NCBI GenBank assembly: GCA_016081115.2
Contig: JABTTQ020001742.1
Span: 248,001-312,000, forward strand
DNA: 64,000 nucleotides
From: Rehmannia glutinosa
Taxonomy: Eukaryota; Streptophyta; Magnoliopsida; Lamiales; Orobanchaceae
Direction: 5' to 3'
How positions within the stretch are numbered: the first letter of the stretch is position 1; each line of letters opens with the position of its first letter. Below are positions 23,580 through 35,000 of this stretch, piece after piece. Below the pieces are notes generated by a model. The model saw only the letters and a program-made list of their open reading frames with translations, had not been told where the DNA came from and did no database searches. The position numbers and the translations under genes were made by a program.

Positions 23580-24690
23580 TTGGCAAGCTCGTTTCACATC
23601 GCGAGTGAAGAGGAACGATCGTCGGCTACGAACAAAGCTCATCTTACCGGCACCTCCACCACCAAGCCACCACTATTTGATTCCAAAAATTTTATATTTT
23701 GGAAAGAAAGAATGGAATGTTATCTACAAGGTTGCGGGTTCGATATTTGGAACATCGTCATAAATGGAGAATCAATTCCGATAAAAGACACACCACACAC
23801 CTCCAAAGGCCTCAAAGATCTAAATGATGAAGAGAAGAAAATCATCTCCTTAAATGGTAAAGTTCTCAATATTTTATATTGTTCACTTACTAATTTGGAA
23901 TTTGATCATATCGTAGGAATTGATCGGCTCATGGAGTATGGCAAAAATTAGAAGCCATTCATGAAGTATATGCAAATGATAGGAGCAACTCAAAAGCATC
24001 TACTTCTCAAAGGGATACAATGTCAAATCTAAGGAACAAGCCTCTTACAACTTCCAACTATGAAGAAGTTGAACATTGTCTTATGGGCATCAAAGAAAAA
24101 ACGAGGTATGTCTTAAACCATCTACTTCTTATGATATTGTTATTCAAAATAATTATAGTGATTTGCAAATGATTTTGATGATCTTCAAAATGAATTCCAA
24201 AATTTACTTGTTAAGTACAAAAATTTGAAAAAGGAATTCATTGTTTTGAAAAATGAAAAGTATAGTTTATTTACTTCCTATGAATCACTATCATGTGCTC
24301 ACACCACCACACCGACAAGGTTAGAAACCTTGAAAAACAAAATAGTACTCTTGTTGAGGATATGAATTGCATGAAAAATGATTTATCGAGAATCAAACTT
24401 GAGTACCAATAAATTGTCCAATATTGTGAATGTTAATGGTTGTGATAATTTGAATAGTGAACTTGATCATGAGCCTAATATTGTCAAGCATATTAAAAAG
24501 AATCGAGTTCTTATGCATGTTAGTAATGTTACTTGCTTTTATTGCGGTAAGAAGGGACACGTGTGTAAATACTTGTCGGGCTAGAAATAGCTCGAATTAT
24601 TATTGGAGACCTAAAAGTCTCAAAGTTAATCCCAAAGGACCTAATCACTTGTGGGTACCACAAAACAATGTTATATTAGGTACCGTGAAA
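23580..24690 (+). pseudogene. element B gag, internally deleted and frameshifted
   Basis: The readable start at 23580 gives a UBN2-type N-terminus (FWKERMECYLQGCGFDIWN) close to element A gag, ending at a stop at 23949-23951. Beyond it, other frames keep the gag coiled-coil region (DLQNEFQNLLVKYKNLKKEF, ~24185-24240) and a zinc knuckle, CFYCGKKGHVCKY (~24533-24572), whose last cysteine is displaced by a frameshift. Compared with A, the rest of the UBN2 domain and the first knuckle are missing. The tail NHLWVPQNN (~24640) matches the usual Copia gag/protease spacer, but no protease follows. Confidence 0.8.
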
Positions 24691-24730
24691 TAATAATCGA
24701 AGAAAATTCATACCGCCAAAAAGACATCAA

Positions 24731-24931
24731 ATGACCTTCTCATTTGATCAAAGAAGAAGACATCACCAAAATGAATTTCCAAGAAGGAAATATTTTCAAC
24801 AAAGGGAAGAATATAATCCTTGGAGATGGAGCAATTGGAACAATCATTATCAACAAGAAGATTTTCAAAGGGGAAGATATCATCAACAATGGGAACGGCA
24901 CAACCCATGGAAATGGCGAAATTGGTAAATC
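24731..24931 (+). pseudogene. element B Arg/Trp/Gln-rich repeat peptide
   Basis: The frame from 24731 encodes 65 residues with two imperfect copies of a ~26-residue unit: FPRRKYFQQREEYNPWRWSNW and FQRGRYHQQWERHNPWKWRNW. It sits just after the gag knuckle and could be the basic nucleic-acid-binding end of gag in a shifted frame. No known domain is recognised. Confidence 0.45.
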
Positions 24932-25784
24932 GTATCTCCCTACTTATACATATGCATTTTTATTTTAGTATGCATGTTTTTATTTATGTCTATATTGCAA
25001 AATGAGTTTTCATAATTTTAAAATTAAGGTCCTCAATAAATATTTGTGTTTTTAAAAATCCTTTGAAAATGAGACCTTACATGTTGTTGTTAAACTCTTA
25101 TGGATTTCTATAGCATAAGCATTTTTATTGTGATATCTCTTATTACTTGGCCTACACTTGTGCTATCATATCTTGTGCAAAAATTGTTTAAGGAATTGTG
25201 TAGGTTATATATCTCATATTCATTGGCTATCGTTTATTTCTTCATCAAGATATTCTTAAACCATCGAGGTATGTTCACTCGTATTTTTCCTAGTACTCGA
25301 TATTGTGTTTATGTCATGTTTATGCACATATCTTTCATATTATTTCATTTCAACCCCTTAAGTGCCCCTAAATGATTTTGTAAATTTTCTCAAAAGGGCA
25401 CTACTCGCAAAATCTCATTTTTCTCGTATATGTGTTTTCTCGAAACTCATATTTGTTGGATTTAATCCATAATCATCTTTTTGTAAAGTTTTAAAACTTT
25501 TGGAGTGAAAAATCGAATTTTTGAAAAATCGGAGAACGAAAAAATGCTTTGGGGCCGGTCGCAGGGTCGATCGGTCGCCGCACGCCGTCGGCCGCACCCA
25601 CCTCGGCCGGTCGCCCAGGCTTATTTTTTGGGTTAAATTATGTTTGTTCTTTATTTACAGAACATCTTCTTCAAACCTCGCACACACAGCGCCAAATCAC
25701 CCCTTCTCCTATAATCTTCATTTCTTCATCAATCTTTACGATTATTGTTGCTAATCCACTTCTTTTTGCAAGAATTTTACATAT

Positions 25785-26732
25785 ATGGCACCTCCAAGAA
25801 ATTCTACCGGTCAAAATCCCACTTCCAAGCGAAGAAAGGGCAGAGAGGGTTCTTCGAGAAATCGGCAAGAGGAAGCCGAACAACGGAATATTCGAGCTAC
25901 CCAAAGGAGTGTAGCTCAAGAACGTGATGATATTGAAAACCCGGTACTCTCCAATCCTCAAATTGCCGAACTCCGCGGGACGATTTCATTCAACAATTGC
26001 CGTTGGGCAAAAAGTAAGAAACCTTTTATACCTCAAGCTCCTCGCTCTAATAATGTTTTAGATTTTATCAACAAATTTGCGGAGTGCTACTATGAAAATT
26101 TGAACATGGGTGCAAAATCGATAGCTCAAACGAAAATTTGTCGATTTAATTCGTTTACAAATGAATATCCTACTATTAGAGGATTCTTTGAAGAGCAAGG
26201 GTGGATGTACTTATGGGAGCATCCTTATGTTTTATATGATGATGATATAATTCTACATTTTTATGCCAATATGTGGGTTGAATATGATGCTCAAAGGAAG
26301 CCTCTTGCTTTGAATTCGTTTGTAAGGGGTCGTCATTTTAGATGGACTCCCAATGACATTTGTCGGATTTTACATGTGCGAGAAGGTGGTTGGGACTATT
26401 TTTCTTGTGCTATTTGGGATGATGAGATGTTGGGGGTTTCTATGAAAGAAGTCGAGACTTATTTGAGTGTGTGGCCAAAATATTCATTGTTGGCAATGAC
26501 TCTTGAACACCGGATTATATCGGTTATTGTCGCCTATTGCATATGTGGAAAAGCGGGAAAAATGCCTAGCAACATGGACTATTTTTTGACTTATAAGATT
26601 GCTAGAAGGGAACCGCTTAATTTTGGCGCTATTCTTATTCAATGTCTAATTGAGTCTATTACTCAAGGAAATAAGAAGTTTGTTATGGGCAATTGGATTT
26701 GTAAACTTCTTATACAATCGGGACTACCTTAA
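25785..26732 (+). CDS. putative plant transposon protein (Transposase_32-like) in element B
   Basis: A 315-residue ORF occupies the place of pol. The first ~60 residues are polar and basic (SKRRKGREGSSRNRQEEAEQ), perhaps a nuclear-targeting or nucleic-acid-binding tail. From ~residue 65 the pattern FNNCRWAKSKKPFIPQ, FFEEQGWMYLWEHPYVLYDD, ILHFYANMWVEYD, NSFVRGRHFRWTPNDICRIL matches the 'putative plant transposon protein' domain often found in large plant retrotransposon derivatives. Its biochemical role is unknown; it is not a reverse transcriptase or integrase. A stop at 26730-26732 is followed by a related reading to ~27114 in other frames, suggesting that the protein was once longer. A GC-rich 5' leader (25550-25615) precedes it. 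Confidence 0.65.
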   Translation: MAPPRNSTGQNPTSKRRKGREGSSRNRQEEAEQRNIRATQRSVAQERDDIENPVLSNPQIAELRGTISFNNCRWAKSKKPFIPQAPRSNNVLDFINKFAECYYENLNMGAKSIAQTKICRFNSFTNEYPTIRGFFEEQGWMYLWEHPYVLYDDDIILHFYANMWVEYDAQRKPLALNSFVRGRHFRWTPNDICRILHVREGGWDYFSCAIWDDEMLGVSMKEVETYLSVWPKYSLLAMTLEHRIISVIVAYCICGKAGKMPSNMDYFLTYKIARREPLNFGAILIQCLIESITQGNKKFVMGNWICKLLIQSGLP

Positions 26733-27114
26733 CGGAGTGTAATTCAAGGTATTTCAAAATGATTTTGACATTGATAACATCTCCCAAATGGTCATTATGC
26801 GCAAAAATATGGGCATCCACCAACTAAAATGGCTAGAGGAAGAGGCCAAGGTTCCCCAGATCCAAACGACTTCTTTGATGATGCCGAGGCAGTGAGATTG
26901 GCGGAGGAAGGCGAACCGAGCAATCCGAGGGTAATACTAGGTGCTCCACCGCCAGGAGGTACACCAAGCCGAGTATGATGATCTAAGAACATATCATGAA
27001 ACTAGGTATGAGGCTTTGGAGCAAAAGACCTCCAAAATGCAAAAATCAATCGACAAGTTGAAGAAATTGATCAAAGATCTTATTCCGGAACTTGCTTCTC
27101 TTGACGATGAATGA
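26733..27114 (+). pseudogene. frameshifted C-terminal extension of the element B ORF
   Basis: Past the stop, a reading at ~26830 (MARGRGQGSPDPNDFFDD) and one ending at the TGA at 27112-27114 (coiled-coil-like KMQKSIDKLKKLIKDLIPEL) look like the acidic linker and C-terminal coiled coil of the same protein, separated by frameshifts. Confidence 0.5.
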
Positions 27115-28354
27115 TATCCCCACCCCTTTATTATATTAGCATTTTCTTTCTTGTCCATGTTGTGTATTTCTATGAACTATCTTGTAAAACTCTATTGCAC
27201 TAATGAGATTTGCTTGTTTTCTTGAAAGGGTTAAAATAGCAAGTTGAACATGACTTATGGATGATCATGATATTGATGGAGTATTTGATGGTAAAAATAC
27301 TCTAGTTTGGCATTGTTTGATAGTTGGTATGAAGTACTTGATGGTAAAAGTGCTTCTCTTAATTTTTGATGCCTTGGTCATTTTTTGGGACATTTGTAAT
27401 GTCTTATATGCATTGTTTGATGCTTGACATGTATTACTTGATGATTCTTATATTTTTGCTTGATGGCATTTGTAATGCCTTGACCTCTTATTTGGCTATA
27501 AATTATCTCAATTGGGTTGAACCCTTGAGAATTTACTTTGTTTAGGCCTATTATTTGTTGGATATATGTTGAAAATTGTTTTTGGTGATGATATAAAAAA
27601 ATTGGCTTAATTTCTTTTGCAAGGGCTATATACATTTTCTTCAAATTTTGACGCCCGCCAAGTGTTCGATAAAATATTTTAATGAAAGATTCATCACCTA
27701 CATGATTCTCTTATTTTCAAATGTCTTAAATTCTTATTGAGATCATGTTTTTGGCTAACAAAATGAGCTTATGGATTTCTTATGATACATTTCTCCCATT
27801 TTTTTTGATTCTAAGCTTAATTCTTTCAATGGTTGATAAATCGTATTGTTGGCGCACTTTGATAAACTTGTATGATATTTTTATCATCCTAACATTCTTT
27901 TTGATGATTCCAAAGGGGGAGAAACAGGAAATTGGCTCGTTAGCTCAAAGAAGCTAATAAAAGCTTGTTATAAAAGCTATAAGCGATGGCATCTTAATAG
28001 CCATAAGTTGTGAATTATATTTAGTCCAATTATTGCTTGATGGACTTATATACTTGTTTACTGATGTTTTGTTGACAGGGGGAGCTTATAAGCTCTTGAA
28101 CAATATGTAAAAGCTAAGCTTTTGGCTTACGGTTAATTGCTTTTACATTATTCTTAATATGCTTATTGATAGGGGGAGCTGGGAGCTTGTGCTTATCTTT
28201 GGATAATATTTACTCCCTTACTTGGTTGATTATGTTTTTTGGAAATTTTGGTTGCTTCCAAACGGTTAGATGTTTTTAGGAAAAATCGTTTTTTAAATTG
28301 TCCTCTAATTTTTCTAAAAATTGTTTTGGTTTGTAATCATCAAAAAGGGGAGAT
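27115..28354 (+). other. element B 3' non-coding region
   Basis: Related to element A 14102-15335. Polypurine-like tracts lie at ~27915, 28078 (agggggagcttataagct), 28172 and the true tract at 28342-28354 beside the 3' LTR. No gene. Confidence 0.65.
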
Positions 28355-29795
28355 TGTTTGATACATGTTTTTATCTTAATTTTGATGATTTTATTTTTAC
28401 ACCAAAACAATGTTTTTAATTGTTGTCCAAATACTCCTAAATGATTTAAAATGGTTTTAATATTTTCCGGAGTATTTCTTCAAGTTTTATTTTTGATAAA
28501 ATTGGACAACACTTTTAATGATTTTATGTTTATAAGTTTTTACTTCAAAACAAGGTTCCTAAATGTTGTCTAAATACTCCCGATTGGTTTAAAATATTTT
28601 TACCAAATTTTTGGAGTATTTATTGAGTTTATTTTTACTAAAATCGGATAACATTTTTGCTCTCGAGGTCGAACGGTCGCCGAGAGGGCAACCCGTACTC
28701 GAAGATGAATTTTAGAACAGAAAAATGAGACGGAGGAGAAATTAGCCACGTCGACCGGTGGCGTTGACCGGCCGACACCCATGTCGACCGGTACCCAGCG
28801 TATTATTGAAACAGTAACTTGCATTCTCTTAAAATCCATGAGGGGGACCAGTTGGGGTGATGGTCGGCCGGTCAAAGTCTATGTCGATCGGTCACCCCTT
28901 GTAAATTTGTTGTGTTCTTTTCTTTTCTCTTATCGGTCTAACGGCCGCCTCTATCCTTCGACAACAGACACCTTTTCCTTAAATTGTGGGATTGATTTCT
29001 AACAACTATATTCTTGATTTTAGTTGTATTTTTCTGTAGATTTTCAATCCCCAAGAGGAGCCTATGCTTGATCAATCATCTCCTATAAATAGAGGAAGTT
29101 TTGGAGCAACCAATACAACAATTGAGAAACAACACAACAAGATACACTTCAAGCAAATATTTGTTCTTCATAGTTATTATTCTTGTTGTAATTTTGCCTA
29201 GCTTATCACTTTCACATCCTTGAGGTCTAGGCTATTCTTGATTACACTTGCACTCAATTGTATAATTCATTATCGAGTTGTAATCTTGAATTTTTGGGTT
29301 ATCATTCAACACAAGATATCCTTGTGAGTGTTCTTGTGGTAAGAACACACTTGGGTGATCTAGGTGTTAGGTGTAAGAAGATTGTGGTAATCTTCTTGTT
29401 GAGGTGTTGAAGAATTTGGTATTCTTCAAGGTTGAAGATTGTGGTAATCTTCACAAGGTGCCGTTGAAGATTGTGGTAATCTTCAAGAGAGATTGTGGTA
29501 ATCTCAAAGGTGGTGTTGAAGAAGAGTGTGGTGCTCTTCAAGTGTTGTAAGTTGAGTTTGTATTAATTTTGGTAATTAATAAAATTCTTTTCTTTTTGAA
29601 ATACATCCCGGATATCTTTGGGGTGGTAGAGGATTAGGCCCTAGGTGGGTTGAACCTCTATAAATCAACGTGTGTTGTTTACATTTCGCACATTTATTAT
29701 TGTCTTTGAGCATTTGGTTCGAAAAAAGGGGTAAAATCGAAAAGATGAAGATAATCTATTCACCCCCTCTAGATTATCGTAGCGCTTGACTTACA
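28355..29795 (+). repeat. element B 3' LTR (1441 bp)
   Basis: TG...CA ends. The TATA box TATAAATAG lies at 29084-29092. The hairpin array lies at 29328-29581 (offset 6244 from the 5' LTR until a 1-bp deletion at ~29540). GC-rich words lie at ~28660-28900. Confidence 0.93.
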
Positions 29796-29918
29796 GGAAT
29801 CGGAAGCCATTCTTTGTAGAAGAAGAAGCAGGAACAGAAAGAGAGAAAAAATCGCCAGAAGCAACTGTCGGAGAAGATTAACGTAACAGAATCATCGTAG
29901 CCTTAGCTCTTGATACCA

Positions 29919-30103
29919 TACTGAAATATAAAATGAGCATTATGATTGAACTTGTATTATTGAGAACTTAACAATGTATACAGCAGGGGTGACTATTTAT
30001 AGAGGAATGTAGAAGAAGAACAGAGTAACTAACTTCTAACAGAAATAACTAATTCTGTAACTAACTAAGTACACAAAATGAAGCACAAGGTACAACTCTA
30101 ATA
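29919..30103 (-). repeat. element C 5' LTR
   Basis: Copy of 11018-11189, with a TATA box at ~29994-30001 on the minus strand. The PBS-like site at 29905-29918 abuts it. Confidence 0.8.
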
Positions 30104-30152
30104 AGGCGTTGGGCCACCGCATAACTAGCGCCTAGCGATTTCTGCAACCTTG

Positions 30153-31281
30153 AAATTATTGTATCAAATTTAAGTGCTCATAGCTTTATATTTTCTTAAT
30201 ATCATTGATGTGCTTGAACTGATCGGACACCAAGAAAACCTTAATCATGATCAACTCTTCCAATCAGATGTCAAACAACATGCAAAGTGCTAGGAAGTGT
30301 CCCTGTGTAGAGATTTCGATGCTCAAGTTAATTAGTCAACCAAGAAGAATTCGTTTGAAGAACTATAGATGATTTATGCTGGAAAATCAACATGTTATTG
30401 TACGTACTAATTAAGAATCTATTACTTATGCGGATAAAGCATATCTCCGAAAATCTGGATTATCAATATTAAGGCAAGCTTCCCTATCTCAAGAACAATT
30501 CTTAATATAGTAAACTCCTTATCAAATAAACTATTAATGGAATAAATAATAATCTATAAACAATCCCCATATAGGGAACCAATCTAGCCATGCCGGCTAT
30601 ATATCATACAATTGGCTGGCCAGGTGTGATTTATCATATATATATGTGCAACCATGGTATAATATTTATAAATCACCATAATTAATGCTATATAAATCAC
30701 GCTAAGACCATTAATAATATTTGGAGCAGGAATATTCTTCAAAATGAATTCTGTTTACTAGTTCATATCAAGCTTGATGAGCCAAGTTCAATTAAAATAA
30801 GTTTTGACTTTCAAATTAAGATGGACTAAATCAATAATACCGTATTAATTAATAAGTAGACTTACATACATCTGAAAAAGATTTAAAAGTATTATATGAT
30901 TAGTCTACGCCTAATATTTTTATCATAGTCCGTTTATGTAGCTAACACGAAACTTTGCTCCGTACATGGTCCGAAAAGGGCACGTACGTCAATCAATCTT
31001 TCAATTTTCTAGCTAATTCAATTTTTTTTGAATTTTTAATTGCATAAATAATAAGAAGAAGAAGAAGAAGAAAAAAATAAACCAACTCTTATTTAAGATT
31101 CATGATAAAATATAATTATATACTTAGTCCAAGCAATTTTTTTGCATATATATACATAAACCCTTCAATGTACATAATAATCCAACACAAAATTCACAAA
31201 AAGATAGAAGTGAAAACTTTCAATTCTCCTTATAATTGGCCTTCAAATTCAATTAGAAGATTAAGCAAGAAGAAACAAAAG
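30153..31281 (+). repeat. duplicated SAUR locus, copy 2, right part
   Basis: Matches ~4715-5757 in order. A GAA-rich run lies at ~31049-31075 and a TATA-like run at ~31143-31160 upstream of the gene. No other gene. Confidence 0.7.
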
Positions 31282-31635
31282 ATGGAGGGTACTATGCTAG
31301 AGACTAACAAGAAGATGAAGGTGAAAAAAGGGTGTCTAGCAATTAGGGTTGGGTTAGAAGATGAAGAATTTCGAAAATTCACCATTCCTATATCATATTT
31401 ATACCATCCATTGTTGAAGACACTTCTTGACAAAGCTTATGAGGTCTATGGATACAACGATGTCGGTCCTCTAAAGCTTCCATGCTCCGTTGATGAATTC
31501 CACCATCTCCGGTGGCGGATCGAGAAGGAATACAATAGTTATCACCACCACCACCACCATCGTCGTGCGGTGCCTTACCCTTCAATTCTTGCTAGCCAAG
31601 CATGCTATATATGTTTTGGTGAAACATGCAATTAA
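31282..31635 (+). CDS. SAUR-like auxin-responsive protein (copy 2)
   Basis: This is an intronless 117-residue SAUR, nearly identical over the SAUR core to the gene at 5758 (KKMKVKKGCLAIRVG to the VDEFHHLRWRIEK end; differences such as AHEIYG versus AYEVYG). The start at 31282 (MEGTMLETNKK) was preferred over an upstream in-frame ATG at 31102, because only the former matches copy 1. The tail holds a histidine run, then reads VPYPSILASQACYICFGETCN. An indel in the histidine repeat puts it in a different frame from copy 1, so it passes the position of the copy 1 stop and gains a cysteine-containing end. It sits at the end of a duplicated block whose upstream half is displaced by the nested retrotransposons. 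Confidence 0.88.
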   Translation: MEGTMLETNKKMKVKKGCLAIRVGLEDEEFRKFTIPISYLYHPLLKTLLDKAYEVYGYNDVGPLKLPCSVDEFHHLRWRIEKEYNSYHHHHHHRRAVPYPSILASQACYICFGETCN

Positions 31636-32055
31636 TCTATACAATACATATGGAACCTTTGTGAATCCTATTGAGTTTTCCCTCATTTTTCTTAATTTTT
31701 GAAAAGTTTTGGAAGGCATGATATCTTAGGCTTTATTTGGATGATGGATTTGAAGTCAAGAAACATATAAATTAAACTGTTTATGATTTTCTGTAAATGT
31801 ATATATAGCCTATTAATGCTTTTCTGGGAATTAGAAAAGGTAGTAGATTAAACTATTGATTTTAGTTGTGCAAGAAACATATAAAGGTTACGTTTGGATT
31901 GGAAATTTGGTGATGATCTAAAATTAAGAATTTTAAGTAACTGGACTAATATATCATAATTATTCAAATCTGTAAAATAAAAATAACTCAAAGTACATTT
32001 TAAAAGAACTCAAATTTGTAGTAACTCAATTTTTTCCAAGAAATGATTAATATTA
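31636..32055. other. intergenic
   Basis: 3' flank of the SAUR gene, AT-rich. No gene or repeat boundary is seen. Confidence 0.5.
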
Positions 32056-35000
32056 TCTATATATATATAAAAACAAGAAAGTCTCTATTCTGGGAAAGTT
32101 CCGCCCAAATGTTGATGCCAAGCATGGAAAGTTGATTTTTTAATTAATTAATTAATTAATTATGTATTTGAAACAGATTTTGGCAGTATTAATGACTGAT
32201 AGAAAAATAAGCAAATAGTTACAAAATTGACTGTTTTTCTTTGCATGTTTGAGATTTCTGAGAAAACTCTTCGTAATTCGTGAGTGGACTAATAAAATAG
32301 ATATGTTTGTTAAATATAGTGGCAGCAACTACTAATTAAATTTAATGTTTGCTACCCAAAAACGATTGCAGATATTGATAATAAAATTTAGTTTATTAAT
32401 TATAGCTGTCAAGCACCGAGAAAACACCATTCAAATTTTATTAATTATAGCTGCCACTTTATTGGGCACCGAGCAAACACTATTCAAATTTTGAAATTGG
32501 CGTGAGTAATTATCTCGGTCTTTGATGGTCACCGAAAAAAGTGGCATTCAAAATATGAAGTTAGTCTATTGTCTTTCTTGGGCACCCAAAAAAGTAGCCA
32601 TTCAAAATTTGAAGTCGGCTATATCTGAATAAACATTTATTGGGAAGCTGAAATTCATTTCAATTTTTTTCTAAAACTCTCTTATAAATAGGCTCCATCC
32701 ATTCAAATACACACTATTTAGCTGCAACTACACATAAACAAAAACTTCAGCGGAATAGCTCAATAATCCCTTGAAAATATACTCAACAATGATAATGCCA
32801 TTTGTTCATGTTCGCAGTGTACCTGCATATGTCAATCACTCAAACGTTGTATTTCTCAAATTTAAAGGAAACAAAACTTGAATACAATCATTAGGTAAAT
32901 TTGAAATTTCATTTAATATGTCAGCCATTATTTTTGGTTTTGATTTTTTTTTTTCTTTTTCTGCAGTTTCATTCATCTGAAAATGAAAATTTTCAGCAGC
33001 GCCTGGAAACTCTCAATGAGTGTAAAAAGATTTCAGTTTAGAATGTAGTTTTCCTGACACAAAGGTATGAATATTGTTATTTTCTTTCTGCCTATATAAT
33101 GAACTACCATTTTGTATCTTCAACAAATCGAAAAATTCTAGCCCATTTAATACGAGTCTTTTGTTTGCAGCAAAACCTTTTATTGTAGCAGACAACACAG
33201 TGAAATACAACAAACCAGTAAAACGCAAAGTAACTCCATTGTACATATAGGTATGTTCGGTGTTTTTGCATATGTCGTCACTCTTTTAAATGTGTATTTC
33301 ATATAAATCGCATGTGTATGCTATATTTAATATTCTCATAAATCAACAATGGGTTGTTAATTCAGAAATCAAGAAATAAACAAAACAAAATTCTCGCAGA
33401 GAACACAAATATGTAGTTAAATAGAAAAGTAAAGAAAGTTTAAAAATCACGAGACTTCATTGAGGAGACCAGAGCATAATTTTACTGTTCAAATAGATCC
33501 AAAAACTTGGCTTTTAAGATAAGCAAAAAGTGTGTTATTGTAGAAAGAAAATACATGTATCTTGAGAAGCATAAAGTCTTCATCTTTTGTCATTTCTTGA
33601 GTGTCGTTTGAAAAGATCTCGAAAATTTTGGGATGCTTTTTACGAATCCACAACAAAATTTGGAATTTTTTTATTAAAAAACCCAAAAATCAAGAGCTGT
33701 TTCGAATTTCTTCGGTGTAAACATAATATTTCCATTAAATTCCCATTTAAATTTGTAAAGTAAGAAAACAATAAAAAATTTGCATTCGAGATAAGTTAGA
33801 AATTTGTAGAACATGCAAAAACGTAAAAGGAAAAAGTTATTTTGTCCGAATATTTTTCATTTGATAAATCTATTCTATCACAGTAGCCAGTCATAAATCA
33901 ACCCAAGTAAAGACAAAAACAACCAAAAACTCGGAATCTCACCGATTACCATTGGCTTTTAGGGTGTCTACGAAAACATGGAAATGGAAGGTCGTGGAAA
34001 ATTTTGCAGCGAGGAACGAGGAAGAGAGATCGATGCGACAGTAACAGCGGCAAAGTTCGTGAAGGATTGGATCACCTGGACTATGAAGAGAGAACTAGGG
34101 TTTTGAAAGACAAATTTTTAGAGAGTGAAGATGGTCTTTGGTGGATAGGTTTCGGACATCCAGATGATTCTATTCCCTTTTTTATTTAATCATTTAATTA
34201 TAATTCAGCTGGGCTAATTTTTTTTTTTTGAGTGGCAGTTGGGCTAAATTGGTCAGTCCACATACCAAGTGGATCTTTTTTAAGAATTTATAAGGTATTT
34301 ATTACATAATTTTAGGCTAAGTTTAATCTGTTAAAAAAAATCCAATTACCGGTTAGATTTTTAGTTTTTATTTTCAGTGTTCTTCATATATTTGGTTAGA
34401 GATGATAATTGAGTTGGTCCGTATAATCTAATAAATACAAGGGTATGGCCTGCTAATATTGGCCCTTTTAAATCTGGGGTTTTCTGGTTGGGGCGTTTAG
34501 CCTGATCGGGTCCAGTGGATAATTGTTTTTACGTATTCATCTGCGTAAATTCATATTGCTAATACATATTATTAAAAATCCTTAAGTTCATATACCTGAA
34601 AAGTCTAAATATCAATAAGAATTAAATCAAAGTATGTGTAAACGTAAATCATATTTTCAAAAACTTATCAAGATAACAGTTCATTTAGTATTGATATTCA
34701 GAATAATTTATAAATTAACTTTTATACTACACACAAATATAAATAATTTAAAATAGTTGACACGTGCAAAAAAAATCAAATCAAAATCACTATAAATGAA
34801 ACAATAGTCTAAAAATAGTAATTTAATTTAATTCTTACACATGCATTCCACATGTTCCAAACTTAAATTTTAATGCATTCATATTAGTGAAATATGATTA
34901 TATAAATTCATGTAAAAAGTGAAATGCAGCTTCATTATTATAAATTTGTGCAAAATGTATATAATACCTAAAAATACATTCATGGCTTTTAAAAACACTC

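Larger units (their letters stand above)
22091..29795 (+). mobile_element. non-autonomous Copia element B (gag plus plant-transposon-protein ORF, no pol)
   Basis: The LTRs are 22091-23556 and 28355-29795 (TG...CA). The TSD ggaat is perfect (22086-22090 and 29796-29800). A PBS-like site lies at 23559-23572 and a polypurine tract at 28342-28354. The 4.8-kb interior has a gag related to that of element A, then an unrelated ORF at 25785, and no protease, integrase, RT or RNase H. LTR ends, hairpin arrays, gag and the 3' non-coding tail all resemble element A, so it likely depended on proteins from an A-like element. Confidence 0.92.
11018..30103 (-). mobile_element. Copia element C (RE1-like), host of elements A and B
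   Basis: Short LTRs bound it (11018-11189 and 29919-30103), with a PBS-like site at 29905-29918 (reverse complement TGGTATCAAGAGCT). The flanks agacg (11013-11017) and aggcg (30104-30108) look like a decayed 5-bp TSD. Without the two nested elements and their TSD copies C is ~3.1 kb, too short for a full Copia. Gag, protease, the pre-integrase motif, a reverse-transcriptase tail and RNase H remain; the integrase core and most of the reverse transcriptase are deleted. The LTR ends are not canonical TG/CA. Confidence 0.8.

Noticed and set aside
31102..31281. Upstream in-frame extension of the second SAUR (start at 31102)
   Set aside because: Not shared with the paralogue at 5758 and composed of AT-rich leader-like sequence.
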